A stretch of DNA of 64,000 bases from Paraburkholderia ginsengiterrae (GTDB lineage Bacteria > Pseudomonadota > Gammaproteobacteria > Burkholderiales > Burkholderiaceae), in assembly GCF_001645125.1 (NCBI RefSeq), contig NZ_LXKA01000338.1:186001-250000 (forward strand), written 5' to 3'. Below are positions 1-8,611 of this stretch, in pieces. Under the pieces are notes generated by a model. The model saw only the letters and a program-made list of their open reading frames with translations. It had not been told where the DNA came from and did not search any database. Position numbers and translations under genes: made by a program. Each line of letters starts with the position of its first letter. Positions within the stretch are counted from its first letter, which is position 1.

Positions 1-42
1 GTCCGGCGCCCGCGAGTCAGCGAAAGCCGCCGTGCCGCTCAT
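1..42 (-). CDS. 5' end of an unidentified protein, cut by the left edge
   Basis: Only the first 14 codons are inside the window, reading MSGTAAFADSRAPD and running off the left edge. The start is supported by a strong ribosome binding site, AGGGAGG on the minus strand at 48-54, five bases from the ATG. Fourteen residues are too few to assign a family, so no function is proposed. It would be transcribed leftwards, away from the possible small gene that starts at 185. Confidence 0.5.
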   Translation of the reverse strand, partial: MSGTAAFADSRAPD

Positions 43-184
43 GTTCGCCTCCCTGTTCGTACGCAACCGCGACACGCACCGATGCGCGGCTGCCGACGCC
101 CCATGCCTTGCAATGCTTGACAGTTAAATGGGGCACTCCTGTCTATGATGGATTTCTCAACCCGCCAACCTTGCCGGTCACGCC

Positions 185-268
185 ATGCACTACCCCTATG
201 ACATTCTAAGCGCCGCGTGTCTCTTCATCATTGTGGTTTCCACGACCATCCTGCTGGCGCTCTCCTGA
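185..268 (+). CDS. possible 27-residue single-pass membrane peptide
   Basis: A short frame encodes a short polar start followed by about 20 hydrophobic residues (LSAACLFIIVVSTTILLALS) and then a stop, so the whole product would be one transmembrane helix. A perfect -35 hexamer TTGACA lies at 117-122, but the best -10 (TATGAT, 144-149) is 21 bases away, which is too far for a normal sigma-70 promoter. No clear Shine-Dalgarno precedes the ATG. Composition and position fit the small membrane peptides common in proteobacteria, but chance remains a real alternative. No function can be assigned. Confidence 0.3.
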   Translation: MHYPYDILSAACLFIIVVSTTILLALS

Positions 269-311
269 GCGAACCGGCCACGCGGCGCATTTAGCGCATT
301 TGGCGCGTTTA

Positions 312-944
312 TTAGCGCGTTTGCGTGGCCACACGCAGGCCGAGCGAGATGAACAGCACACCAATCAGCTTGTTCTGCCAGCGGGTCAGCCACGTCAGAC
401 GCTTGACGAATTTGCCCAGCGGACGAATTGTCAGCACGATCAGCGTCGTATAAAGCGCGCTCATGGCAACGAAAATAAGCCCGAGCGTGGCGAACTGCAG
501 AAACGTGGAGCCGTGTTCGGGATGAACGAACTGCGGCAGGAATGCCAGAAAAAATAGTGCCGTCTTGGGATTCAGCACTTCGGCGGGAATCGCCTGAAAG
601 AAGGCTTTCGAGGCCGATACCGGCGGCAGCGCCGGCGCCGGGCCGGTTGCGCTGGCCTGCTTTTCGCGCAACGCGCGTACGCCCAGATAGATCAGGTAGC
701 CCGCGCCGACGAACTTCACCGCGTTAAAGGCCAGCGCGGAGGTCATCAGCAGCGCAGAGAGACCGACCGACGCACCCAGCGTATGAATGAAGTCGCCCAC
801 CGCGATACCGAGCCCGGTAAGAATGCCGGCCTTGCGGCCGCCGTGCACCGTGCGCGTCAACACCAGCAGCACGGCCGGCCCCGGAATCAAAAAGAGCCCG
901 AGTACCACGGCAACGAAAGTCCCTAACGTCGATAGATCAAGCAT
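312..944 (-). CDS. LysE/RhtB-family amino-acid exporter
   Basis: This 210-residue protein is a probable inner-membrane exporter of amino acids or related small metabolites. The family signature appears near the N-terminus as LFLIPGPAVLLVLTR, followed by the hydrophobic segments of the usual six-helix LysE fold. Length matches the family (about 205-215). I chose the ATG at 944 because AAAGGAGA lies just upstream; a longer frame reaching 1109 adds an arginine-rich stretch not expected in this family. Its end lies in a short run of near-repeats (gcgcattt/gcgcgttt, 287-322). The substrate cannot be deduced. A second member of the family lies at 2649-3269 in the opposite orientation. Confidence 0.85.
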   Translation of the reverse strand: MLDLSTLGTFVAVVLGLFLIPGPAVLLVLTRTVHGGRKAGILTGLGIAVGDFIHTLGASVGLSALLMTSALAFNAVKFVGAGYLIYLGVRALREKQASATGPAPALPPVSASKAFFQAIPAEVLNPKTALFFLAFLPQFVHPEHGSTFLQFATLGLIFVAMSALYTTLIVLTIRPLGKFVKRLTWLTRWQNKLIGVLFISLGLRVATQTR

Positions 945-1126
945 GTCGTCTCCTTTGTCACGCGCTGGACTACCTGCCGGATGCGCGCGTTCAGCAGACG
1001 ATTGTAGATGAACTCGCGGCAGCGGACTCGCGCGTGGCGAGCGCGCCATATCGCGGTCCATGCTGACACGGTCGAAAAAGCGCGCGACGCGCCGTCTGTC
1101 CACCCGCACTCCGGCGATCCGTTACC

Positions 1127-1771
1127 ATGGCGGGCACAGCGCGCGCCGCGCACGGTGCCCTTCCTTCATCCGTCGAAGTTTTTGCCTTGCCCACTTACAC
1201 CTTGCCCGCACCGTTGAGCGCGGAACTCGAAATTCGCAAGAGCCGGTTTATTGCGTATGCCATACCGGTCGCCGACCGCGACGCCGCGATGGCCGAGTTA
1301 CGGCGCCTGCGCGACGAGCATCCTGCCGCGACGCATGTCTGCTGGGCGCTGCTGGCCGGAGGCCAGTCCGGCATGTCCGACGACGGCGAGCCGTCCGGCA
1401 CCGCCGGCCGGCCGATTCTCGAAGTATTGCGGCATCACGATCTGGATGGCGTGCTGGCCGCGGTCGTGCGCTATTACGGCGGGGTGAAACTCGGCGCCGG
1501 CGGCCTCGTGCGAGCCTATACCGACGCGATTGCCTCGGTTTTGCTGGATGCGCCGCGCGTCGAGAGGATTGCTCAGGTCACGCTAACCGTCGAGGTCAGT
1601 TACGCCGACGAAGCGAAAGTGCGCCGCTGGATCGAAGCGCAAGGCTATGCGCTCGCGGACAGCGCCTACGCGATGCTGGTGAAAATGACGATCCGTTTGC
1701 CCATCAACGCGGTGGACGACGCGCAGCGAGCGCTGGTGGATATGACTCAAGGGAAAGCCGGGTTTTTCTGA
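1127..1771 (+). CDS. YigZ/IMPACT-family protein (UPF0029)
   Basis: The 214-residue product carries the two blocks that define the YigZ/IMPACT family: DDGEPSGTAGRPIL at residues 85-98 and VVRYYGGVKLGAGGL at 113-127. The C-terminal part fits the family's second alpha/beta domain. Bacterial members are cytosolic and of uncertain role; eukaryotic IMPACT acts on translation control through GCN1. The ATG at 1127 has no good ribosome binding site, and the conserved part begins around residue 23, so translation may start downstream at a TTG near 1188. It appears to stand alone. Confidence 0.8.
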   Translation: MAGTARAAHGALPSSVEVFALPTYTLPAPLSAELEIRKSRFIAYAIPVADRDAAMAELRRLRDEHPAATHVCWALLAGGQSGMSDDGEPSGTAGRPILEVLRHHDLDGVLAAVVRYYGGVKLGAGGLVRAYTDAIASVLLDAPRVERIAQVTLTVEVSYADEAKVRRWIEAQGYALADSAYAMLVKMTIRLPINAVDDAQRALVDMTQGKAGFF

Positions 1772-1981
1772 CACTCCGGGTTAAGTCGTTCGACATACGA
1801 ATATGAGATGCGCTCATCCGGGGCGCTGTTACCATGCTGCTTAACCACCGGGATAACTTCCTTAAAAAGGGTCACGCCTCTGACTTCGACCGCCGCATTT
1901 TCCAGTACAGCGCCTGAGTCCTCGCAACGGAACCCGTCTCTGCCGCCGCTCAGCCCCACGCACTCGCCCTTGAGGTCCACC

Positions 1982-2524
1982 GTGCTCAAGGGCTGCGGCG
2001 TGATCGCGCTGCCGTTGATGCTATCCGCATGCTCGTGGTCGTGGTTTGGTCTCAATCCCAGCGCGCATCGGGCAGCCGTGCATCCCACCGGCTGGCTCAG
2101 CGTCGCACCTGCAAGCGATTTCGCCTACATGCCGGCCCGCAATGGGCAAGTTTCACCGAATCGAATCGAAAACACGGCCATGACCGGCATTGTGCTCAAA
2201 GACGACATCAACGAAATCGTGCACAACGGCATTGTGAGCAGCCTGCAGATCGCCGGCTTTCATCTCAACGAGGGCAAGCGGATTCTGAGCGGCAGCATCG
2301 AGAAATTCACGGTAGACGACACACGCGCGACGACCTACTGGACGCTGAAAATGCGTTATGTGGTGACCGATGCCGCGACCCAGACAGTTGTGTACACAAC
2401 CACCAAGACGGTGACGCGAAAATCGCCGAAATTCACGAGTAACACGATCGCCATTGAAGACACGGTCAAGCTGAGCGTCGACGCGTTGATCAGCGATACC
2501 GGGTTTGTCAAAGCGGTGAATTAA
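1982..2524 (+). CDS. putative lipoprotein, YajG-like
   Basis: I start this gene at a GTG at 1982, giving 180 residues. From there the N-terminus is a classical lipoprotein signal: one lysine, a hydrophobic core and the lipobox LSAC, with the lipidated cysteine near residue 17. A GAGG ribosome binding site lies six bases upstream. An ATG at 1808 in the same frame would add 58 residues before the signal and has no ribosome binding site. The mature part, with a segment around INEIVHNGIVSSLQIAGF and several beta-strand-like stretches, resembles the YajG-type lipoproteins, but that is a weak assignment. Expected location is the outer membrane facing the periplasm. Confidence 0.6.
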   Translation: MLKGCGVIALPLMLSACSWSWFGLNPSAHRAAVHPTGWLSVAPASDFAYMPARNGQVSPNRIENTAMTGIVLKDDINEIVHNGIVSSLQIAGFHLNEGKRILSGSIEKFTVDDTRATTYWTLKMRYVVTDAATQTVVYTTTKTVTRKSPKFTSNTIAIEDTVKLSVDALISDTGFVKAVN

Positions 2525-2648
2525 GCGCGCCGTCAACATCGCTTCGGGCCGCTTCGCTACAATTGCAGGGGGCGCTGCTGTGTCGGCCGTTGTACGCGCC
2601 GTCCTGGTGCGCGATTCGCCACTCACCTCCCTCTGCCTGCGAGCCGTT

Positions 2649-3269
2649 ATGTCTCTCACAGCCTGGCTATTCTTTCTGCCCGCCTGCTTCGCGATCAATC
2701 TCGCACCCGGACCCAATAATCTGCTGTCGATCAATGTGGCGGCGCGTCATGGCTTCATGACCGCGTTTGTCGGCGGCACGGGGCGCCTCGTCGCCTTCGC
2801 GATGATGCTGGTGCTGGCCGCGACGGGTCTCGCCGTGGTATTGCACGCATCGGAGTGGTTCTTTCTCGCCATCAAACTGGCGGGCGCAGGCTATCTGATC
2901 TGGCTCGCCATCCAGCTATGGCGCAGCGACGCGCCCACCATCGACACGACGCAGCAGGACGACGCATCGCTCGCACGCATTGCGCAACGGGAATTCTTCG
3001 TGGCCGCCGGCAATCCGAAAGCGATTCTGGTATTCACCGCGTTCTTGCCCCAGTTCGTCGATATCGCCAAGCCGATGCTGCCGCAGTTCACGGTGCTGGG
3101 CGCGAGCTTCCTGGTGCTCGAGTGGGTCGCCATTGCGCTTTACTCGTACGCGGGGATGTACCTCGGGAAATGGCTGGTCCGCGCGAAGGTTCGGCGGTGG
3201 TTCAATCGTTGCTGCGGTGGATTTCTGGCGGCGATCGGCGTGGGGTTCCTGATGGTCAGGCGCGGCTGA
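2649..3269 (+). CDS. LysE-family exporter
   Basis: This 206-residue membrane protein begins MSLTAWLFFLPACFAINLAP and continues with the family motif LAPGPNNLL, so it is a second LysE-type small-molecule exporter. I chose the ATG at 2649 because family members start exactly at this point. A GTG at 2580 is also open and has AGGGGG upstream, so a 23-residue N-terminal extension cannot be excluded. Its last 14 bases overlap the end of the convergent acetyltransferase gene at 3256. The protein is only distantly similar to the exporter at 312-944, and the substrate is unknown. Confidence 0.85.
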   Translation: MSLTAWLFFLPACFAINLAPGPNNLLSINVAARHGFMTAFVGGTGRLVAFAMMLVLAATGLAVVLHASEWFFLAIKLAGAGYLIWLAIQLWRSDAPTIDTTQQDDASLARIAQREFFVAAGNPKAILVFTAFLPQFVDIAKPMLPQFTVLGASFLVLEWVAIALYSYAGMYLGKWLVRAKVRRWFNRCCGGFLAAIGVGFLMVRRG

Positions 3270-3666
3270 CGATTCGCGCCGGAACGCCCACTACCGTGAC
3301 GCCCGGCGGCACGTCGGACATCACGACGGCGTTGGCGCCGATCTTCGCGTTGCGCCCGATCGTCACCGGCCCCAGGATGCACGCGCCCGCCCCGATCAGC
3401 ACGTTGTCGCCGATCACCGGCGCGCCCGGCTGACCGCGGCCGCCAATCACGACGTTGGGCGCGATGACGATATCGTTGCCGAGTACTGCCTGCCGGTGCA
3501 CGACGATACCGAGCCCCTGATAGCCGAACACCACGTTGCGCCCTACCTTCACCGAGGGTGGCAAGGACACCGAAACGACCACCCGGTTGAAGACCTTCAG
3601 AACCCACGGCAACAAAGGCACGCGCAAACGATACAGCAGGTGTGCGATGCGAAATATGTACAACAT
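3256..3666 (-). CDS. hexapeptide-repeat acetyltransferase of the serine acetyltransferase type
   Basis: The 136-residue protein starts with a short helical stretch (MLYIFRIAHLLYRL) and continues as a left-handed beta helix with hexapeptide repeats, including IGGRGQPGAPVIGDNVLIGA and LGPVTIGRNAKIGANAVV, ending in the VGVPARIV cap typical of CysE-related transferases. Small CysE-like proteins in polysaccharide clusters usually O-acetylate sugars or intermediates, so I infer polymer acetylation rather than cysteine synthesis. It is the last gene of the exopolysaccharide operon. AGGAAA lies nine bases upstream of the chosen ATG; an in-frame TTG at 3684 is the alternative start. Confidence 0.75.
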   Translation of the reverse strand: MLYIFRIAHLLYRLRVPLLPWVLKVFNRVVVSVSLPPSVKVGRNVVFGYQGLGIVVHRQAVLGNDIVIAPNVVIGGRGQPGAPVIGDNVLIGAGACILGPVTIGRNAKIGANAVVMSDVPPGVTVVGVPARIVSRA

Positions 3667-3717
3667 GAAGCATTTCCTGTTCAAGTAACCGGCACAGCCG
3701 GTCAGTGGCCTTTCCGC

Positions 3718-4452
3718 CTAGCGCTGGAGAATCAGCGCCTTGCCCAGCATCCATGCGAATTTGCTGTTCGTGACCAGATAGCGCCGCCACATCCGGCGTG
3801 GCTCCTGCAGAACTCGGAACAACCACTCCAGACCCGCAGCCTGCATCCAGCGAGGCGCGCGGGCGACTTTGCCGGCCACGACATCGAACGTGCCACCTAC
3901 TCCCATCACGAAGTCGACCCCCAGCGACGCCTTCCAGCGATTGATAAAATTCTCCTTGGTGGGCGACGTGATCGCGACGAACAACAGCCGCGCGCCCGAC
4001 TCGCGGATAAGCTCGACAACAGGTTCGTGATCGATGCCGAAGTACCCGTGGTGATATCCCGCAATCCTCAGCCCCGGATAGCGGCTTGCGCAGATCGCGG
4101 CTACGCGCGCGACCACCTCGTCGGTCGCGCCAAGCAGGTACACCGGAAGCGCGAGTCTCGCCGCCTCCGCCAGCAACCTCTCGAACAGATCAACGCCCGC
4201 CACGCGCTCCGGCACGGCATGGCCAAGCAGCCTGCCGGCCCAGACCACGCCCATGCCATCAATGCTGATCATGTCGCAGACGCGGACGGACCTGGCCAGT
4301 TCGGCGTCGGTCTGCATGTGAACGAGCTTGGCGACATTGACCGCGACGTGCTGCGTGAACTGTCTGGCCATGATTCGCGAGGAGATGACGGCGACCGTCT
4401 CGTCCATGGTCGCGGCGTCCATCGGACATCCCAATACTTGAATGCGCTTCAT
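3718..4452 (-). CDS. wecG: WecG/TagA/CpsF-family glycosyltransferase (probable ManNAcA transferase)
   Basis: The 244-residue protein is a GT26-family membrane-associated transferase. Visible landmarks are VNVAKLVH, the block DMISIDGMGVVW carrying the conserved aspartate, and VAGVDLF. In enterobacterial common antigen synthesis WecG moves N-acetylmannosaminuronic acid from its UDP donor onto the lipid-linked first sugar. Genes for making that donor (wecB, wecC) are in the same operon, which supports this substrate. I chose the ATG at 4452, giving MKRIQVLG; an ATG at 4485 adds 11 polar residues. It lies between the lyase gene and the acetyltransferase gene near the operon's 3' end. Confidence 0.85.
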   Translation of the reverse strand: MKRIQVLGCPMDAATMDETVAVISSRIMARQFTQHVAVNVAKLVHMQTDAELARSVRVCDMISIDGMGVVWAGRLLGHAVPERVAGVDLFERLLAEAARLALPVYLLGATDEVVARVAAICASRYPGLRIAGYHHGYFGIDHEPVVELIRESGARLLFVAITSPTKENFINRWKASLGVDFVMGVGGTFDVVAGKVARAPRWMQAAGLEWLFRVLQEPRRMWRRYLVTNSKFAWMLGKALILQR

Positions 4453-4512
4453 AAAATCACTCTGTCTGTTCTGTGGCATCCGCACATCGAGCGTGCGTCG
4501 CGGATGCGGCGT

Positions 4513-5319
4513 TCATTTCTTCGACACCGAAACCGGTCCGAAGAACAACGTCATTTCGCTGACGTCGGACGGCGAACTGTTCCAACCGGCCTTGTAGAGC
4601 CCCATCTTCAGGTACGCGTCCTGCACGCCCGGATAAGCGTTCGGCACACCCTGCGACGCGAACACCGAGCGCCCGTCCTTCCACAATTGCGTCGACGCAT
4701 GCTGACCGGAATCGTCGGCAACGTAGCGCAGCGCCCAGTTGACCCACTTGCCCTTATCGGCATCGGCGCAACACAGCCATTTGCCTGCGGAAACGGTCGC
4801 CGTATTTGCCCCGCCGCGCTCGGAAATCGCGTACTGGTTGCCCAGCAGGCTCAGTGCGATGGTCGGCCCACCCGTCCATTCACCCTGATGCACCTGGGTG
4901 ATGATGACGGCCTGCTTGCTGTCGAAGGTGAACCCGGCGGGAATGAAAGTGCTCCATCTGAGCAGATAATCCGCGCCTTGCGAAAAACTCACCGCTTTCG
5001 GGAAGATCAACTCGGCCCGAGGTACACCGTTCGCAATCTTCGAGAAGTCCTCGGTTCTGGACATCTGAACGCGAACTGCCTTTCTTCCCGCTATGACTGG
5101 ATCGTCGACCACGGCGATATCGCCGGGATTGGCCTGAACGCCGATACCCGCGTCAATGCCACCGCTCCAGGTGGTGGCAAACAGCGAGTCATAGGTGCTC
5201 GCCACTGCGGTCATTTGCGGATCGCTCCACGTACCGCCGAGATCCTGTGCGTTGGCGCAACTGCATAGCAATGCTAAAAGACAACCTGAAATCCCACCGC
5301 TGAATGCCACGACTTTCAT
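4513..5319 (-). CDS. secreted polysaccharide lyase of the heparin-lyase-like family
   Basis: The product has 268 residues with an N-terminal signal peptide (hydrophobic core ending near ALLCSCANA), so it is exported to the periplasm or beyond. The body resembles the PF14099-type polysaccharide lyases with a beta-jelly-roll fold; blocks such as RAELIFP, VIITQVHQGEW and the C-terminal VQDAYLKMGLYKAGW are characteristic. Its place between the GT4 and wecG genes suggests it trims or releases the polymer made by this operon, as lyases in alginate and similar clusters do. AGAGGAT precedes the ATG. The exact bond cleaved cannot be told from sequence. Confidence 0.7.
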   Translation of the reverse strand: MKVVAFSGGISGCLLALLCSCANAQDLGGTWSDPQMTAVASTYDSLFATTWSGGIDAGIGVQANPGDIAVVDDPVIAGRKAVRVQMSRTEDFSKIANGVPRAELIFPKAVSFSQGADYLLRWSTFIPAGFTFDSKQAVIITQVHQGEWTGGPTIALSLLGNQYAISERGGANTATVSAGKWLCCADADKGKWVNWALRYVADDSGQHASTQLWKDGRSVFASQGVPNAYPGVQDAYLKMGLYKAGWNSSPSDVSEMTLFFGPVSVSKK

Positions 5320-5339
5320 CGACGATCCTCTTTGCCGGT

Positions 5340-6479
5340 TTAGCTCACTCTGCGATAGCAGAGCACGTATTGATCGACCACCGCGCCGACCGAATAGCGG
5401 CTCATCGCGCGCGACACCGCTGCCTGCCCCATTGCATGCGCGATATCGGGCCTTTGCACCAGATGCCGGATTCTTTCCGCCAGTGCCTCTATGTCACCAC
5501 AACGGACCAGGTAGCCAGTCACCCCTTCCTCGACCAGATCCAGGAACCCGCCAACCTGCGTGCCAATCACAGGCCTGCCCATCAGCATCGCCTCCAGCGT
5601 CGAGATGCCGAACGCTTCGAAATGACTCGGCATGCAAAACAGGGCCGCGTCGCGATAGAACCTGAGTTTTTCATCGCCCTGCAGCCAGCCGACGAAGCGA
5701 ACCTGATCGCTCACGCCATAGCTGTGCGCCGCGCGTGACCACCGCTCCATATCGCCGGCGCCGGCCAATCGCAGCTGGATCTTCAGCCCCTGGCTGTTCA
5801 GGAGTGCCGTCGCTCCCAGCAACTCGCCGATTCCCTTGCCTTCCGTGAATCTGCCGACAAAGGCAACATACGGAGAGCTATCCCTGCCCGTCGCACATGG
5901 GGACTCATGTAACGCCATACCGGCCATCGCCTCGGCGTGACACGCTGTATTGCCGATTACATAGAGGCCGTGAGCATTGCCTCGATACACCTCGAGTTCC
6001 GCCGCGATGGCCGATGACACCGCCACCGCCGCATCCGCGCCGCGAATGAATCGCGACACGGCATGACGCGTGAGCCAGCCGCCGTTGCGCCAGAAATGCT
6101 GAAAATTACCAGCATGCAAATGAAAAATCGTTCTCTTGCCTAAAAGCCTGGCCAGCAGATACAACCCAAACTTTCTATAAAACGACCCGCGAATCGACAC
6201 ATGGAAATGAACCAGATCGACGCCCTTGACGAGTGCAACCAGAAAGCCGGGAACGTCCAGCAGAAGAAAGCACAGCAGCGATTTCACGCTCTGGAAACCA
6301 TGCGTCTCGAAGATGCTCAGCGTCACCGCCTCGCGTTGAAAGCGGTCGCGCTGCGCGCCCAATTCAGCGAGCACGGACGCAATACCGCCTCTCTGCCCTC
6401 GCCCCGGTCCGACATGCAGCACACGAAGCGGAGACGCCTCAGGCTGTATTGCCGCGCTGTCGCCATGACGCTTATTCAT
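5340..6479 (-). CDS. family GT4 glycosyltransferase
   Basis: The 379-residue protein has the GT-B fold pattern of GT4 enzymes: an N-terminal Rossmann half beginning LRVLHVGPGRGQRGGI and a C-terminal half with AFVGRFTEGKGI, FCMPSHFEAFGISTLEAM and GGFLDLVEEGVTGYLV. The EAFGISTLE segment is the EX7E motif that binds the nucleotide-sugar donor. It should add one sugar of the exopolysaccharide repeat on the cytoplasmic face of the membrane. Its ATG overlaps the stop of the preceding polymerase gene by eight bases (ATGAATAA), so the two are translationally coupled. Confidence 0.9.
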   Translation of the reverse strand: MNKRHGDSAAIQPEASPLRVLHVGPGRGQRGGIASVLAELGAQRDRFQREAVTLSIFETHGFQSVKSLLCFLLLDVPGFLVALVKGVDLVHFHVSIRGSFYRKFGLYLLARLLGKRTIFHLHAGNFQHFWRNGGWLTRHAVSRFIRGADAAVAVSSAIAAELEVYRGNAHGLYVIGNTACHAEAMAGMALHESPCATGRDSSPYVAFVGRFTEGKGIGELLGATALLNSQGLKIQLRLAGAGDMERWSRAAHSYGVSDQVRFVGWLQGDEKLRFYRDAALFCMPSHFEAFGISTLEAMLMGRPVIGTQVGGFLDLVEEGVTGYLVRCGDIEALAERIRHLVQRPDIAHAMGQAAVSRAMSRYSVGAVVDQYVLCYRRVS

Positions 6480-7791
6480 CGCCCGGCCTTTGCTCGGCAG
6501 CCCCGCGCTGCGCCGCGGCGCGCCCGATGAGTACGGCGATCATCGCCAGATACGGACTGACGACCGCCGACACCAGCACGTGCCCCGCCGTGCAGGCCGT
6601 CGCCATCAAAACGATATAAAACCATTTGCCAAATCGCGGTACCCGTCCGCGTCCACGGTAAAGAAAAGCCTTGCTCAAGCTCCACACATAGAGGAAACAG
6701 ACCGGTAATCCCACCGCCAGAACCAGATCCGGCAAGTCGATTTCGATCAGGTAGCGCACTACCGGGTAGCCACCGGTCAGCAGCGGCGCATAGCCATGCT
6801 GTGCCACGTCGTTCCACACGTTCCAGAATTTGACGTCCCGTCCCGACAGGATCATGGAGAGCAATCCGCCGCCGCCCGCACGGTCATGCTGATACTGGAA
6901 ATACTGCAAGCTGAGATCGACGGCGCCTGTCACGCTGGGCAACGACAGATAGGCAATCGCAGCAGCGCCCGCCAGGGCGCCGACAAGCGCCAACGCGCGG
7001 ACAGTCGCCCCAGGCAGCTTGTGCCTGCAATAGAAGTAAGAACATGTCATGGCGACGGCCCCCGCCATCGCAGCCTTGGTGCCGACCAGACACGAGGCCA
7101 GCAGAATGCTGCCGACCAGCACGGCTCGCAAAGCCGACCAGCCCGACCTCAGTACGCCAAGCAGACCATAGCCAAGCCCCACGATCATGAGTGCGGACGC
7201 CTCGTTCTGCGCGTACACAATCCCTTTGTAGCCCGACCGGATCTGCGTATCGGCCCAGTAGCTACGAAACATATCGATTGAGAACGCCGCGCCCGCGACG
7301 ATCGCCCACGCATAGGCCAGCAAGGTGAGGCACAGGAACGGTTCAAGTTCTTCGAGCTGCTGCCCGCGCATCCCGCTTAGCGCCGCGAAACACACGAAGA
7401 AAGAGAACACCTTGAGAATGAACACGGCCTGCTGCGTGAACTCCGCAGTCGGCATATCGCCGAGGGCATACGTCACCGCGGCGGCCACGATGGCTGCCGC
7501 CGCCAATAGCGCCGTGCGCCAGCTCGACAGTTTCACCCTGCCACTCGTCAACAGAACAAGAAGCAGGCCGGCGATCATACTTCCACGCACAAGAAGCGAG
7601 TAGCGCGCATCGCCCCCTTCCGTGCCAGATCCATGTGCGGCTCTGATTGACAGAAAGTCGGCAAACGGTGACAACGCGAGACCATAGGCGAACACTGTCC
7701 ATCTCAGCGAAGTGGGCGCCCGTCGCGCTACCTTGCGCACCGCAACACTGCTTTGAACGCTCCGCCGCTGCGGCCAAACCGCGTTACTCAT
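6472..7791 (-). CDS. Wzy-type polysaccharide polymerase (O-antigen ligase/polymerase-like)
   Basis: This 439-residue protein is almost entirely hydrophobic, with about ten to twelve predicted membrane helices and a larger loop in the second half around SGRDVKFWNVWNDVAQHGY, the usual layout of Wzy polymerases and WaaL-like ligases. In this operon, with a flippase and Wza/Wzc exporters, polymerisation of lipid-linked repeat units in the periplasm is the likely job. I start it at the ATG at 7791 (MSNAVWPQRR), which overlaps the stop of the upstream GT25 gene by eight bases; a longer frame reaches 7896 but would lie inside that gene. Wzy proteins diverge strongly, so the name rests on topology and context. 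Confidence 0.75.
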   Translation of the reverse strand: MSNAVWPQRRSVQSSVAVRKVARRAPTSLRWTVFAYGLALSPFADFLSIRAAHGSGTEGGDARYSLLVRGSMIAGLLLVLLTSGRVKLSSWRTALLAAAAIVAAAVTYALGDMPTAEFTQQAVFILKVFSFFVCFAALSGMRGQQLEELEPFLCLTLLAYAWAIVAGAAFSIDMFRSYWADTQIRSGYKGIVYAQNEASALMIVGLGYGLLGVLRSGWSALRAVLVGSILLASCLVGTKAAMAGAVAMTCSYFYCRHKLPGATVRALALVGALAGAAAIAYLSLPSVTGAVDLSLQYFQYQHDRAGGGGLLSMILSGRDVKFWNVWNDVAQHGYAPLLTGGYPVVRYLIEIDLPDLVLAVGLPVCFLYVWSLSKAFLYRGRGRVPRFGKWFYIVLMATACTAGHVLVSAVVSPYLAMIAVLIGRAAAQRGAAEQRPGDE

Positions 7792-8611
7792 GACGCGCAC
7801 CCGATGCGCCGTTGAACAACAGTGCCCACCGAAAGCCAACCACGCTCCAGCGAGCCGCGGTGCGCACGAGGCGCAGCGGCCCAAGCACAGCACCACGCCA
7901 CACCGGCCTGGGGGCCGTACTTGCTTTACGCTCGCGCTCTATGCTGCTAGGCAACCGTTCGAAGTCTTCCCATACCGCGTAGGGGCGCAGTTCGACCACG
8001 CGCGCTCCGCCGTGATCCCGGTGCCAGGGCCAATCGTCGAGCAATGCGCCGATCCGCCCGTCCGTATAGGCGAGTGCATGGCGAGCCGCTTGCGCGGAGA
8101 TCCAGTAGCCCACCGACCCCGAGGTCCACTGCTTGAACGGCACGCCGACCCGAAGTCCGGCCACGACCGCGGCCCGCCTGAGCGGCTCGTTGAAGTAAGT
8201 CCACGACGATGCGGCGCGCCGCAACTTGGATCGTCCCAGCAGCACGATGTCCGCCTGGGCCGCCAGTTCGGACTCGTTCGCCCGCAACACGTTCGTGAAG
8301 AATGCCGGTTCGAGCATCGCGTCATCTTCAAGAACCACGGCGGCACGCCCCGTATCCGCGATCTTGCGCCACACCGAACGGTGGCTCATGAAACACGCCA
8401 CTTCGGCGCAGGTCAACGAGCGTCCATAGCGGCGGCGCGCTGCCTCAGCGTCATACGCCGCATTCAGTTCGCCTGGCGCGAGGGTTTTCCCGTCGACTGC
8501 GTCCTCGATGTGAAATACCGCACCACGGTCGGCCAACAACCTGGCAATCGCATCGCGACGACCTGAACGCAACAGCGATATGACGTGAACGGGTGCACGG
8601 CTTTCCATCAT
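7784..8611 (-). CDS. family GT25 glycosyltransferase
   Basis: The 275-residue product looks like the LPS-type GT25 transferases: VHVISLLRSGRRDAI at the start, HIEDAVDG, CFMSHRSVW, and VVLEDDAMLEP, whose EDD residues hold the divalent metal and donor. It would add a sugar to the exopolysaccharide repeat unit or modify it. The chosen start at 8611 overlaps the flippase stop by four bases (ATGA); a second ATG follows directly at 8608. A longer frame back to 8713 would run inside the flippase gene and is unlikely. Confidence 0.85.
   Translation of the reverse strand: MMESRAPVHVISLLRSGRRDAIARLLADRGAVFHIEDAVDGKTLAPGELNAAYDAEAARRRYGRSLTCAEVACFMSHRSVWRKIADTGRAAVVLEDDAMLEPAFFTNVLRANESELAAQADIVLLGRSKLRRAASSWTYFNEPLRRAAVVAGLRVGVPFKQWTSGSVGYWISAQAARHALAYTDGRIGALLDDWPWHRDHGGARVVELRPYAVWEDFERLPSSIERERKASTAPRPVWRGAVLGPLRLVRTAARWSVVGFRWALLFNGASGARHE

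Noticed and set aside
117-149. Promoter made of TTGACA and TATGAT before the 27-residue frame
   Set aside because: The spacing is 21 bases, too long for sigma-70; kept only as a comment on that frame.
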